Assembly (NCBI GenBank): GCA_023268425.1
Contig: JALRFN010000217.1
Coordinates: 1 to 18,293, forward strand
Direction of reading: 5' to 3'
DNA: 18,293 nucleotides
Origin: Burkholderiaceae bacterium
GTDB lineage: Bacteria > Pseudomonadota > Gammaproteobacteria > Burkholderiales > Burkholderiaceae_C
Under the pieces are notes generated by a model, which was not told the DNA's origin, made no database searches, and saw only the letters and a program-made list of their open reading frames with translations. The position numbers and the translations under genes are program-made. This document shows positions 1 through 6,304 of this stretch, piece by piece; the stretch's first letter is position 1, and each line of letters starts with the position of its first letter.

Positions 1-1
1 T

Positions 2-223
2 GAGGGTCTCACACCTGCGCAGCAGGCTACTATGCGCCTAGCTGCGGAGGAGTGTGTGGCCGCAAGCCGCGGGTTGGCTCGAATAATCGAGGCCTCTGAT
101 CGTGGTTTGGCCGGCTTGATGGAGACTATGACAGTCACAGCACTAAACGATGAAACTCGACAGGGGTTTGTCGATGCAGCTCAACCGGCAACAATGTGCT
201 GGATGGGGCGACGTCAAGGTTAA
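2..223 (+). CDS. C-terminal fragment of a probable TRAP transporter solute-binding protein (DctP-like), 5' end outside window
   Basis: An open frame enters from the window edge and ends at TAA 221-223, giving about 73 residues. It begins LTPAQQATMRLAAEE, continues with a charged amphipathic helix, and ends with a segment containing R-x-x-F-x-x-A-x-x-P. This pattern resembles the C-terminal helices of periplasmic DctP-type binding proteins of TRAP carboxylate transporters, where a conserved L-P/T-x-x-Q helix precedes a hydrophobic 'G-hydrophobic' segment and an F-x-x-A-x-x-P end. The first internal ATG (position 32) is not the start, because the homologous-looking part already begins upstream of it. 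The gene is followed after about a dozen bases by the cut end of livG on the other strand, so this stretch may come from a different genomic context than the rest of the window. The family call is by pattern only; a different helical protein is possible. Confidence 0.5.
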   Translation, partial: EGLTPAQQATMRLAAEECVAASRGLARIIEASDRGLAGLMETMTVTALNDETRQGFVDAAQPATMCWMGRRQG

Positions 224-380
224 AACCCAACCCCATACCCGCGCCGTTGGGGCCAATGATCGAGCGAATCTCGTGCTCGCGCACGTCAAACGAAATGTCG
301 GTCAGGGCTTTGACGCCGCCAAACGACAGGGAAATGTTTTGTACGTCCAGAATGACGTCGCCAATTTTGCGTTGGGTCAT
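135..380 (-). pseudogene. livG: Truncated livG: N-terminus of a branched-chain amino acid-type ABC transporter ATPase, cut inside Walker A
   Basis: The first 48 residues (bases 380 down to about 237) match the start of LivG-type ATPases: an opening beta strand, LSFGGVKAL, then IIGPNGAG, the first part of the Walker A P-loop. The expected K-S/T of the P-loop is missing. From about base 236 the frame runs through unrelated sequence (about 33 residues) to a stop at 135-137, and that part lies antisense to the DctP-like frame. Walker A lysine, Q-loop, signature motif and Walker B are therefore all absent and the product cannot be a working ATPase. A weak ribosome site (GAGGA) lies about 10 bases upstream of the ATG. 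The gene starts 32 bases after the acyl-CoA synthetase stop on the same strand, the usual Burkholderiales ligase-livG order, so it is the first liv gene of a cluster whose remainder is missing here. Either a real deletion/rearrangement or an assembly chimera. Confidence 0.8.
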
Positions 381-412
381 GGTGTTGGGGTCCTCAGCGA
401 TGTCCGCTTGGC

Positions 413-2359
413 TCAGGCCGCGGCTTTCACCGGCGCGAAAGTCTTGGCGTCGCGGATCTTCAGCGTCGCGCTGATGGAGCCGGTTCGTCCGTCTTCAAAC
501 TTGACTTGGGTTTCGATGAACTGCTCGCTCAAGCCGCCATACAGCGCATCAACCAAGACGCCGTACTTGTCCGCAATGAAACCGCGGCGCACTTTGTTGG
601 TGCGGGTCAACTCGCCGTCGTCGGCGTCCAGTTCCTTGTGCAGCACCAAGAAACGCGTGATTTGGCTGCCCGCCAACAAAGCGTCCGCCGCCAAGTCAGC
701 GTTGACTTGTTCGACACACTCTTGAATGAGCTCGTATACCTCAGGTTTTTGCGCCAAGTCGGTGTAACCCGCGTAAGGCAAATTGCGCCGCTCAGCCCAG
801 TTGCCCACGGCCTCCATGTCGATGTTGACCATGGCGCAAACGCGATCGCGCTGATCCCCAATGGCCACCGCCTCTTTGACGAAGGAGAAAAACTTCAGCT
901 TGTTCTCGACGTACTTGGGCGCAAACATCGCACCGTCATTGGCACCACCCTTGATGCGGCCCACGTCTTTGACTCGGTCAATGATCTTGAGGTGACCGCC
1001 GGCGTCCAAGAAGCCCGCGTCGCTGGTGCGGTACCAACCGTCTTCAGTCAAGACCTCAGCAGTCGCGTCTGGGCGCTTGTAGTACTCCTTGAGCAAGCCC
1101 GCAGAACGCACCAAGACCTCGCCGTTGTCGTCGATCTTGATTTCGACGCCATCAATGGGCACGCCCACGGTGTCGGCTTTGGCTTCGTGATCGGGCTGCA
1201 TGCAAACAAACACCGCCGTCTCCGTTGAGCCATAGAGTTGCTTGAGGTTGATGCCAATTGAGCGGTAAAAGCTGAACAAGTCTGGGCCAATGGCCTCGCC
1301 CGCCGTGTAGGCCACGCGCACATTGGAAAAACCCAAGGTGTTGCGCAAAGGCCCGTAAACCAACAAATCGCCCAGCCAGTACTTCAAAGCGTCGAGCATG
1401 CCCACCGATTCGCCATTGGCTTTGGCATTGCCGACGCGCTTGGCCACGCCCATGCAGGCGTGGAACAGCTTGCGCTTGAGGGCGCCCGCGTCTTCCATGC
1501 GAATCATCACGCTGGTCAACAAACCTTCGAACACGCGTGGCGGCGCGAAATAGTAGGTCGGGCCAATCTCTTTCAAGTCGATGGTCACCGTGGCCGTGGA
1601 CTCGGGGCAGTTCACCGCGTAGCCGCACAGCAACCACTGCGCGTAACTGAAGATGTTTTGACCAATCCAAGCCGGCGGCAAATAAGCCAAGACCTCGTCG
1701 CGCTCGGTGATGCGGTCAAACTTGGCACCGGCTTGTGCGCGGTCCAACAAACCCAAGTGGGTGTGCACCACGCCCTTGGGGTTGCCCGTTGTGCCCGAGG
1801 TGAAAAACATGGCCGCGACATCTTGCGGCTGGGCCATCTCGATTTGCTCTTCGATGAAGCCAGGGTGTTGCTTCACGTAAACGCCGCCTTCGGCCACCAA
1901 CTCATCCAAGGACCACAGGCCGTCCTCGTCGTAATTGCGCAAGCCACGCGGGTCGTGGTAATAAATGTGCGCCAACTGCGGACACTGCTCACGCACTTCG
2001 AGCAACTTGTCGACTTGTTCTTGGTCTTCGACGACGGCGAAGCGCACATCGGCGTTGTTGATCGGAAACACGCACTCTGCTGCTGCGGCGTCTTGATACA
2101 AAGGCACGGGAATGGCGCCCAAAATCTGGGCGGCCAACATCGCGGCATACAAACGCGGGCGGTTGGAGCCAATGATCACCATGTGCTCGCCTCGACGCAA
2201 ACCCGCTTGGTGCAGCCCCGCAGCCACCGCCGCAGCCATGTCAGCCATCTCGCGCCAGGTGCTGACTTGCCAAATGCCGTACTCTTTTTCGCGCATGGCC
2301 GTGTCGCCAGGGTGTTTGGCGGCACGCTCCATCAACAAGCGCGGAAATGTGGTTTGCAT
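413..2359 (-). CDS. Long-chain-type AMP-dependent acyl-CoA synthetase (ANL superfamily)
   Basis: The 648-residue protein should activate a carboxylic acid to an acyl-adenylate and then an acyl-CoA in the cytoplasm. Visible motifs in order: the adenylation loop FTSGTTGNPKGVVHTH at about 186-201; YGSTETA at 376-382; GWYRTSDAG at 441-449 with the ATP-ribose Asp; the hinge region DRVKDVG at 461-467; and a C-terminal LTRTNKVRR segment near 584-592 whose Lys589 fits the catalytic lysine of the thioester half-cycle. The length and the roughly 80-residue helical insert before YGSTETA fit long-chain/bubblegum-type ligases rather than acetyl-CoA synthetase. The start is fixed by GAGGAG 9-14 bases upstream of the ATG. 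livG follows 32 bases downstream. In Burkholderiales such ligases head liv-type ABC clusters thought to import and activate aromatic or branched acids; the substrate here cannot be read from sequence. A Crp-family regulator diverges from it. Confidence 0.93.
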   Translation of the reverse strand: MQTTFPRLLMERAAKHPGDTAMREKEYGIWQVSTWREMADMAAAVAAGLHQAGLRRGEHMVIIGSNRPRLYAAMLAAQILGAIPVPLYQDAAAAECVFPINNADVRFAVVEDQEQVDKLLEVREQCPQLAHIYYHDPRGLRNYDEDGLWSLDELVAEGGVYVKQHPGFIEEQIEMAQPQDVAAMFFTSGTTGNPKGVVHTHLGLLDRAQAGAKFDRITERDEVLAYLPPAWIGQNIFSYAQWLLCGYAVNCPESTATVTIDLKEIGPTYYFAPPRVFEGLLTSVMIRMEDAGALKRKLFHACMGVAKRVGNAKANGESVGMLDALKYWLGDLLVYGPLRNTLGFSNVRVAYTAGEAIGPDLFSFYRSIGINLKQLYGSTETAVFVCMQPDHEAKADTVGVPIDGVEIKIDDNGEVLVRSAGLLKEYYKRPDATAEVLTEDGWYRTSDAGFLDAGGHLKIIDRVKDVGRIKGGANDGAMFAPKYVENKLKFFSFVKEAVAIGDQRDRVCAMVNIDMEAVGNWAERRNLPYAGYTDLAQKPEVYELIQECVEQVNADLAADALLAGSQITRFLVLHKELDADDGELTRTNKVRRGFIADKYGVLVDALYGGLSEQFIETQVKFEDGRTGSISATLKIRDAKTFAPVKAAA

Positions 2360-2376
2360 CCCGTGTTCTCCTCAAG

Positions 2377-2394
2377 CAGATGCACGTGCACCTG
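2377..2394. promoter_or_regulatory. Imperfect 18-bp palindrome in the acyl-CoA synthetase leader
   Basis: The core TGCACGTGCA (2381-2390) is a perfect 10-bp palindrome. CAG (2377-2379) and CTG (2392-2394) pair outside it across one mismatch. It lies just upstream of the synthetase ribosome site on the minus strand, so it could be an operator or a small leader hairpin. Seen directly; the function is a guess. Confidence 0.35.
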
Positions 2395-2433
2395 TTTCAA
2401 TTTTTCAACGTGAAAAAATTCTATGGCTGCAAT

Positions 2434-2463
2434 TTGACGTCGTGTTGTCGGTTCGACGACAAT
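2434..2463 (+). promoter_or_regulatory. Candidate sigma-70 promoter of the Crp-family regulator
   Basis: TTGACG (2434-2439) and GACAAT (2458-2463) are 18 bases apart, a 5/6 match to the -35 and a 4/6 match to the -10 consensus. The proposed -10 overlaps the right arm of the TTGTCG/CGACAA dyad, so a protein bound there would block or reposition RNA polymerase. About 60 bases remain to the start codon. Predicted from consensus only. Confidence 0.35.
2445..2462. promoter_or_regulatory. Perfect inverted repeat TTGTCG-N6-CGACAA, candidate operator
   Basis: Two 6-base arms (2445-2450 and 2457-2462) are exact reverse complements around a 6-base spacer. The 6-N6-6 geometry is close to that of Crp-family sites (TGTGA-N6-TCACA). 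It lies between the divergent synthetase and Crp-family regulator genes, where autoregulation is common. The half-site differs from the E. coli CRP half-site, in line with the altered recognition helix of this regulator. Binding is inferred. Confidence 0.5.
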
Positions 2464-2477
2464 TCAGGGTGAACCCG

Positions 2478-2495
2478 CCTAGGAGTTTCCCTAGG
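2478..2495. repeat. Paired CCTAGG palindromes (CCTAGG-N6-CCTAGG), second candidate regulatory dyad
   Basis: CCTAGG occurs at 2478-2483 and again at 2490-2495, separated by AGTTTC. Each copy is its own reverse complement, so the pair is both a direct and an inverted repeat with the same 6-N6-6 spacing as the dyad 15 bases upstream. A run of six T follows. It sits in the regulator's leader, 31 bases before its start codon, and might be a second operator or a weak hairpin attenuating transcription. Confidence 0.4.
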
Positions 2496-2525
2496 TTTTT
2501 TGGAATTTCTTCACGGTTTGTCGCC

Positions 2526-3236
2526 ATGACGTCAAAGTTAAACCAGCTGCGCGCCCGCGCCCAGCCCATCACCGAATCGGAAATCGCCGCCGTACCCTGG
2601 TTCAAAGAACTCACGCCCTTTGAGCAAGAACGGGTCTTTGGTGACATGCAAGTCATCACCGCGCAAGCCGGTGAATCGCTGGTGCGCATTGGGCGCCCGG
2701 CAGAGTATTGGTTTGGGCTGCTTGAAGGCTTGCTGAAGATGAGCAACAACGCCACCGACGGCCCACAAATCACCTTCACGGGCGTCGCCCCAGGGGGGTG
2801 GTTTGGCGAGGGCACAGTGCTCAAGCGCGAAGCCTATCGCTACAACATTGAGGCGCTGCGCAAAAGCCGCGTCACCGGCATGCCCATCGACACCTTCCAC
2901 TGGCTAATCGACCACTCGCTGGGCTTCAACCGCTATGTGATGTTTCAGCTCAACGAGCGCTTGGGGCAATTCATTGCGGCCCGCGAAACCGACCGCTTGA
3001 CCAACCCTGACTTGCGCGTGGCGCGCAACTTGGCCACCCTGTTTGACAAAAAGCTCTACCCCGGCGTGGGCGAGTTTTTGCGCATCACGCAGCAAGAATT
3101 GGCCTTGATCGTCGGCTTGTCACGCCAACGCGTGAACGAAGCACTCAAAGCCCTGGCCGACAAAGGCTGGGTGCGCACCGAATACGGCGGCTTGCAAGTG
3201 CTCGACTTCGAAGGCCTGCAACGCGGCCAGATCTGA
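2526..3236 (+). CDS. Crp/Fnr-family transcriptional regulator
   Basis: A 236-residue protein with an N-terminal cyclic-nucleotide-binding beta-roll at about 28-145 and a C-terminal winged helix at about 160-230. In the roll, Glu95 (WFGEG) and Arg105 match the positions of CRP Glu72 and Arg82, but the following CRP Ser83 is Tyr106, so cAMP itself may not be the effector. No Fnr-type N-terminal cysteine cluster is present. The HTH reads ITQQELALIVGLSRQRVNEAL (21 positions, 187 onward); the recognition helix has Arg-Gln-Arg where CRP has Arg-Glu-Thr, and Glu205 where CRP has Arg185. The start ATG has no strong ribosome site; the frame is open upstream, but family length supports this start. It diverges from the acyl-CoA synthetase and probably controls that ligase/ABC cluster. 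The pseudouridine synthase starts 18 bases downstream. Confidence 0.92.
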   Translation: MTSKLNQLRARAQPITESEIAAVPWFKELTPFEQERVFGDMQVITAQAGESLVRIGRPAEYWFGLLEGLLKMSNNATDGPQITFTGVAPGGWFGEGTVLKREAYRYNIEALRKSRVTGMPIDTFHWLIDHSLGFNRYVMFQLNERLGQFIAARETDRLTNPDLRVARNLATLFDKKLYPGVGEFLRITQQELALIVGLSRQRVNEALKALADKGWVRTEYGGLQVLDFEGLQRGQI

Positions 3237-3254
3237 TCTTTTGGACACACAAAC

Positions 3255-4241
3255 ATGAGCGACTCCTCTCGCCCCAAACTCAGCCTCAACAAAAAAGTGG
3301 CTGGCACCAACCAGGGCCCGAACGACGGCCCCAAACGCGGGCCCGTGCGCAGCAGCGGCCTCAAGCGCCACACGGGCCAAGGCCCGGGTGGGCTCAAGCG
3401 CAGCTCGGGTGAGCGCCCGCCCTTGAGCACGCGCGCCAACGCTGCCGAAGCCCATGCGCCCACACCACAAGACCCCAACCTGGAGCGCCTGAACAAGCGC
3501 CTGGCCGCACTGGGTCACTGCTCGCGCCGCGAAGCCGACGACTGGATTGCCCACGGCTGGGTGCGGGTCAATGGCCGCATTGCCGAGATGGGCCAAAGCG
3601 TGGGGCCAGACGACCGCATCCACATCGACCACCGCGCCCATGAGCGTCAAGACCAGCGCGCCACCTTCATCATCAACAAACCTGTGGGCATCGTCAGCGG
3701 TCAAGCCGAAGACGGCCACGCCGACGCCGCCAGCCTGTTGTCAGCACGCAGTCAATGGCGTGAAGACCGCAGCCGCCAGCGCTTTTCACCCGCCTTGCTG
3801 CGGGGCTTGGCGCCTGCTGGCCGACTGGACATCGACTCCACGGGCCTCTTGATCCTCACGCAAGATGGGCGCGTGGCGCGCCACATCATTGGCGAGGACA
3901 GCGAAGTCGACAAAGAGTACTTGGTGCGCGTGCATTGGCTAGAAGGCGGCGACGTGGTGACTGAAAACGTGCAGGCCGTGTTCCCCACCGAGCGACTGGA
4001 GCGGCTGCGCTTTGGCCTGTCGCTCGATGGCCAGGCTTTGCGCCACGCCGAAGTCGATTGGCTGAACCCCGATCAGTTGCGCTTTGTCTTGCGCGAGGGC
4101 AAAAAGCGCCAAATTCGCCGCATGTGCGAAGCCGTTGGCCTCAAGGTCGTGGGGCTCAAACGTGTGCGCATCGGGCGCTTGCCGCTGGGCAACCTGCCCG
4201 TGGGCCAGTGGCGGTTTTTGCGGCCCGACGAAGAGATTTGA
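3255..4241 (+). CDS. rluF: RsuA/RluB/RluF-family pseudouridine synthase, most like RluF
   Basis: The 328-residue protein should isomerise a uridine in ribosomal RNA to pseudouridine. An S4 RNA-binding domain occupies about 77-125 (LNKRLAALGHCSRREAD start). The catalytic domain follows, with NKPVGIVS at 141-148, the motif GRLDIDSTGLL (189-199) holding catalytic Asp192, KEYLVRV, and RQIRRMCE near the C-terminus. NKPVGIVS and the ending LPVGQWRFL resemble RluF (23S U2604) more than RluB or RsuA. About 75 extra N-terminal residues rich in Gly, Pro, Lys and Arg precede the S4 domain; they look disordered and basic, as in many betaproteobacterial members, and may add RNA affinity. The gene starts 18 bases after the Crp-family gene and may share its transcript. 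No strong ribosome site is seen. Target specificity is inferred. Confidence 0.9.
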   Translation: MSDSSRPKLSLNKKVAGTNQGPNDGPKRGPVRSSGLKRHTGQGPGGLKRSSGERPPLSTRANAAEAHAPTPQDPNLERLNKRLAALGHCSRREADDWIAHGWVRVNGRIAEMGQSVGPDDRIHIDHRAHERQDQRATFIINKPVGIVSGQAEDGHADAASLLSARSQWREDRSRQRFSPALLRGLAPAGRLDIDSTGLLILTQDGRVARHIIGEDSEVDKEYLVRVHWLEGGDVVTENVQAVFPTERLERLRFGLSLDGQALRHAEVDWLNPDQLRFVLREGKKRQIRRMCEAVGLKVVGLKRVRIGRLPLGNLPVGQWRFLRPDEEI

Positions 4242-4263
4242 CATCGCGGTGGGTCTGGGCGGT

Positions 4264-4290
4264 CTTGAAAAGCGCGTCCTAGCCCCCAAT
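4264..4290 (+). promoter_or_regulatory. Heat-shock (sigma-32 / RpoH) promoter of htpG
   Basis: CTTGAAA (4264-4270) followed after 13 bases by CCCCAAT (4284-4290) matches the RpoH consensus CTTGAAA-N11-16-CCCCATNT in both boxes and spacing. It is 47 bases upstream of the htpG start codon, implying a leader of about 40 bases. HtpG is a classical RpoH target, so motif and gene function agree. Confidence 0.8.
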
Positions 4291-4336
4291 TCACCCAGCG
4301 TTGTTTCGTTTCCACCTTTAAACGCACGAAGAAACC

Positions 4337-6244
4337 ATGTCCACCCAAACCCATGCTTTCCAAGCCGAAGTCGCACAACTGCTGCACCTGGTCACCCACT
4401 CGCTGTATTCGCACCCTGACATCTTTTTGCGGGAACTGGTCTCCAACGCCTCTGACGCTTGCGACAAGCTGCGTTTTGAAGCGCTGGACAACAACGCGCT
4501 TTGGGAAGATCAACCCAACCTAGAAGTGCGCGTCAGCTTTGACCGCGAAGCCAAGACCATCACCATTGCCGACAACGGCATCGGCATGTCCGCCCAAGAG
4601 GCCACCGACAACCTGGGCACCATCGCCAAAAGCGGCACCCGTGATTTCATGGGCAAACTCAGCGGCGACCAAAAGCAAGACGCCGCCTTGATTGGCCAAT
4701 TTGGCGTGGGCTTTTATTCGGGCTTCATCGTTGCCGACCAAATCACGGTCGAAACCCGCCGCGCTGGCAGCCAAGCCGCTGAGGGCGTGCGCTGGGTCAG
4801 CGGCGGCACTGGCGAGTTCACGCTGGAAACCATTGAGCGTGCGCAACGCGGCACCAGCGTGATCTTGCACTTGCGTGAAGACCAAGCCGAATACCTGAGC
4901 CACTGGAAGCTCAAGAGCATCATCCAAAAATACTCGGACCACATCAGCCTGCCCATCTTGATGCAGAAAGAAGAGTGGGATGACAAGGCCAATGAGTACG
5001 TCACGCAAGACGAGTGGGAGCGCATCAACGCCGCCAACGCCCTGTGGACGCGCAGCAAAAGCGAAGTCACCGACGATCAGTACGTCGAGTTTTACAAAAA
5101 CATCAGCTACGACAGCGAAGCGCCGCTGGCCTGGAGCCACAACCGCGTCGAGGGCAACACCGAGTACACGCAACTGCTTTATGTCCCCAGCAAAGCGCCG
5201 CACGACTTGTACGCCCGCGAGCACAAGGCTGGCGTCAAGCTGTACGTGAAACGCGTCTTCATCATGGACGACGCCGAGAGCCTGCTGCCGTCTTACCTGC
5301 GCTTCGTGAAAGGCGTGGTCGACTCCGCCGACCTGCCCCTGAACGTCAGCCGCGAACTGCTGCAAGAAAGTCGCGACACCAAAGCGATTCGCGAAGGCAA
5401 CACCCGTCGCGTGTTGTCCATGTTGGAAGACATGGCCAAGGCCGCGAAGCCAGAAACCGTTGAGGGCGAGGACGCCCCCGCTGCCGACGACCGCTACAGC
5501 CGTTTTTACGCGCAATTTGGCGCGGTGTTGAAAGAGGGCTTGGGCGAAGACTTCAACAACCGCGAGCGCATCGCCAAGTTGTTGCGCTTTGCCTCCACGC
5601 AATCAGACGCCGTGGCCGTGAGTCTGGCTGACTACAAGGCACGGATGAAAGAAGGCCAAGACGCGATCTACTACATCACCGCCAATACCTTGGCTGCGGC
5701 CAAGAGCAGCCCGCAACTGGAAGTCTTCAAGAAAAAAGGCATCGAAGTCTTGCTGCTGGCCGACCGCGTCGACGAGTGGGCCACCTCGTTCTTGCACGAG
5801 TTTGATGGCACGCCCATGCAAAACGTCACCAAAGGCGCGGCCGATCTGGGCAAGTTGCAAGACGACGAAGAAAAGAAAGCCGCAGAAACCGCGGCCGAAT
5901 CACTCAAGCCTTTGTTGGAACGCTTGAAAACGGCGCTGGACAACAAAGCCAAAGACGTGCGCGTGACCACGCGTTTGGTCGACAGCCCCGCCTGCTTGGT
6001 GGTGGAAGACGGCGAATACTCCACCCAACTGGCGCGCCTGTTGCAACAAGCCGGACAGCAAGCCCCCGAGGTCAAGCCCATCTTGGAAATCAACCCCGAG
6101 CACGCCTTGGTCAAAAAGCTTGACACCGCCAGCGACTTTGACGACTGGGCGCATGTGCTGTTCGACCAAGCCTTGCTGGCCGAAGGCGGCTTGCCCGACG
6201 ACCCTGCAGCCTACGTGCGTCGCGTCAACGCCTTGTTGGCTTGA
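4337..6244 (+). CDS. htpG: Molecular chaperone HtpG (bacterial Hsp90)
   Basis: A 635-residue full-length Hsp90, a cytoplasmic homodimeric ATP-dependent chaperone for late folding of client proteins. The GHKL ATPase domain is at the N-terminus: ELVSNASDACDKLRF (33-47) with the catalytic Glu33 and the Mg-binding Asn37; DNGIGM (79-84) with the adenine-binding Asp79; and the lid glycine motif GQFGVGFYSGF (120-130). The middle domain carries the SRELLQ motif around residue 337, whose Arg contacts the ATP gamma-phosphate, and the C-terminal dimerisation domain is complete. There is no acidic linker or MEEVD tail, as expected for the bacterial form. The ATG follows an AAGAA-type ribosome site. It is transcribed from the sigma-32 promoter and ends at a strong terminator 60-90 bases after its stop. 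Confidence 0.98.
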   Translation: MSTQTHAFQAEVAQLLHLVTHSLYSHPDIFLRELVSNASDACDKLRFEALDNNALWEDQPNLEVRVSFDREAKTITIADNGIGMSAQEATDNLGTIAKSGTRDFMGKLSGDQKQDAALIGQFGVGFYSGFIVADQITVETRRAGSQAAEGVRWVSGGTGEFTLETIERAQRGTSVILHLREDQAEYLSHWKLKSIIQKYSDHISLPILMQKEEWDDKANEYVTQDEWERINAANALWTRSKSEVTDDQYVEFYKNISYDSEAPLAWSHNRVEGNTEYTQLLYVPSKAPHDLYAREHKAGVKLYVKRVFIMDDAESLLPSYLRFVKGVVDSADLPLNVSRELLQESRDTKAIREGNTRRVLSMLEDMAKAAKPETVEGEDAPAADDRYSRFYAQFGAVLKEGLGEDFNNRERIAKLLRFASTQSDAVAVSLADYKARMKEGQDAIYYITANTLAAAKSSPQLEVFKKKGIEVLLLADRVDEWATSFLHEFDGTPMQNVTKGAADLGKLQDDEEKKAAETAAESLKPLLERLKTALDNKAKDVRVTTRLVDSPACLVVEDGEYSTQLARLLQQAGQQAPEVKPILEINPEHALVKKLDTASDFDDWAHVLFDQALLAEGGLPDDPAAYVRRVNALLA

Positions 6245-6255
6245 TTCACAGCCAA

Positions 6256-6285
6256 ACGGCCCCCGGGCAATGCACCGAGGGCCGT
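6256..6285. repeat. Inverted repeat downstream of htpG
   Basis: ACGGCCC (6256-6262) pairs with GGGCCGT (6279-6285), with an inner CGG/CCG extension around one mismatch. No T-run follows, so it is probably an mRNA 3' end stabiliser or an upstream part of the termination region rather than a terminator itself. Confidence 0.5.
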
Positions 6286-6304
6286 GTCCAAACTCGACCG
6301 CTGA

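Noticed and set aside
1..236. Insertion-sequence end at the left edge as the cause of livG truncation
   Set aside because: No terminal inverted repeat, target duplication or transposase frame is visible; the sequence reads instead as the tail of a solute-binding protein.
1460..2413. Open frame of 317 codons opposite the acyl-CoA synthetase
   Set aside because: Shadow frame, His/Ala/Val-rich without motifs; the synthetase reading is certain.
2440..2470. tRNA-like T-arm (GGTTCGAC within a stem)
   Set aside because: The stem loop is 6 bases, not 7, and no acceptor, D or anticodon arm or CCA end can be found around it. It is better read as an operator dyad.
2112..2525. Possible 138-residue N-terminal extension of the Crp-family regulator
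   Set aside because: It runs antisense through the synthetase 5' end and both operator-like dyads; the family does not carry such an extension.
4520..5602. Open frame of 360 codons opposite htpG
   Set aside because: Shadow of htpG; Val/Gly/Ala/Phe-rich composition typical of antisense frames and no recognisable motif.
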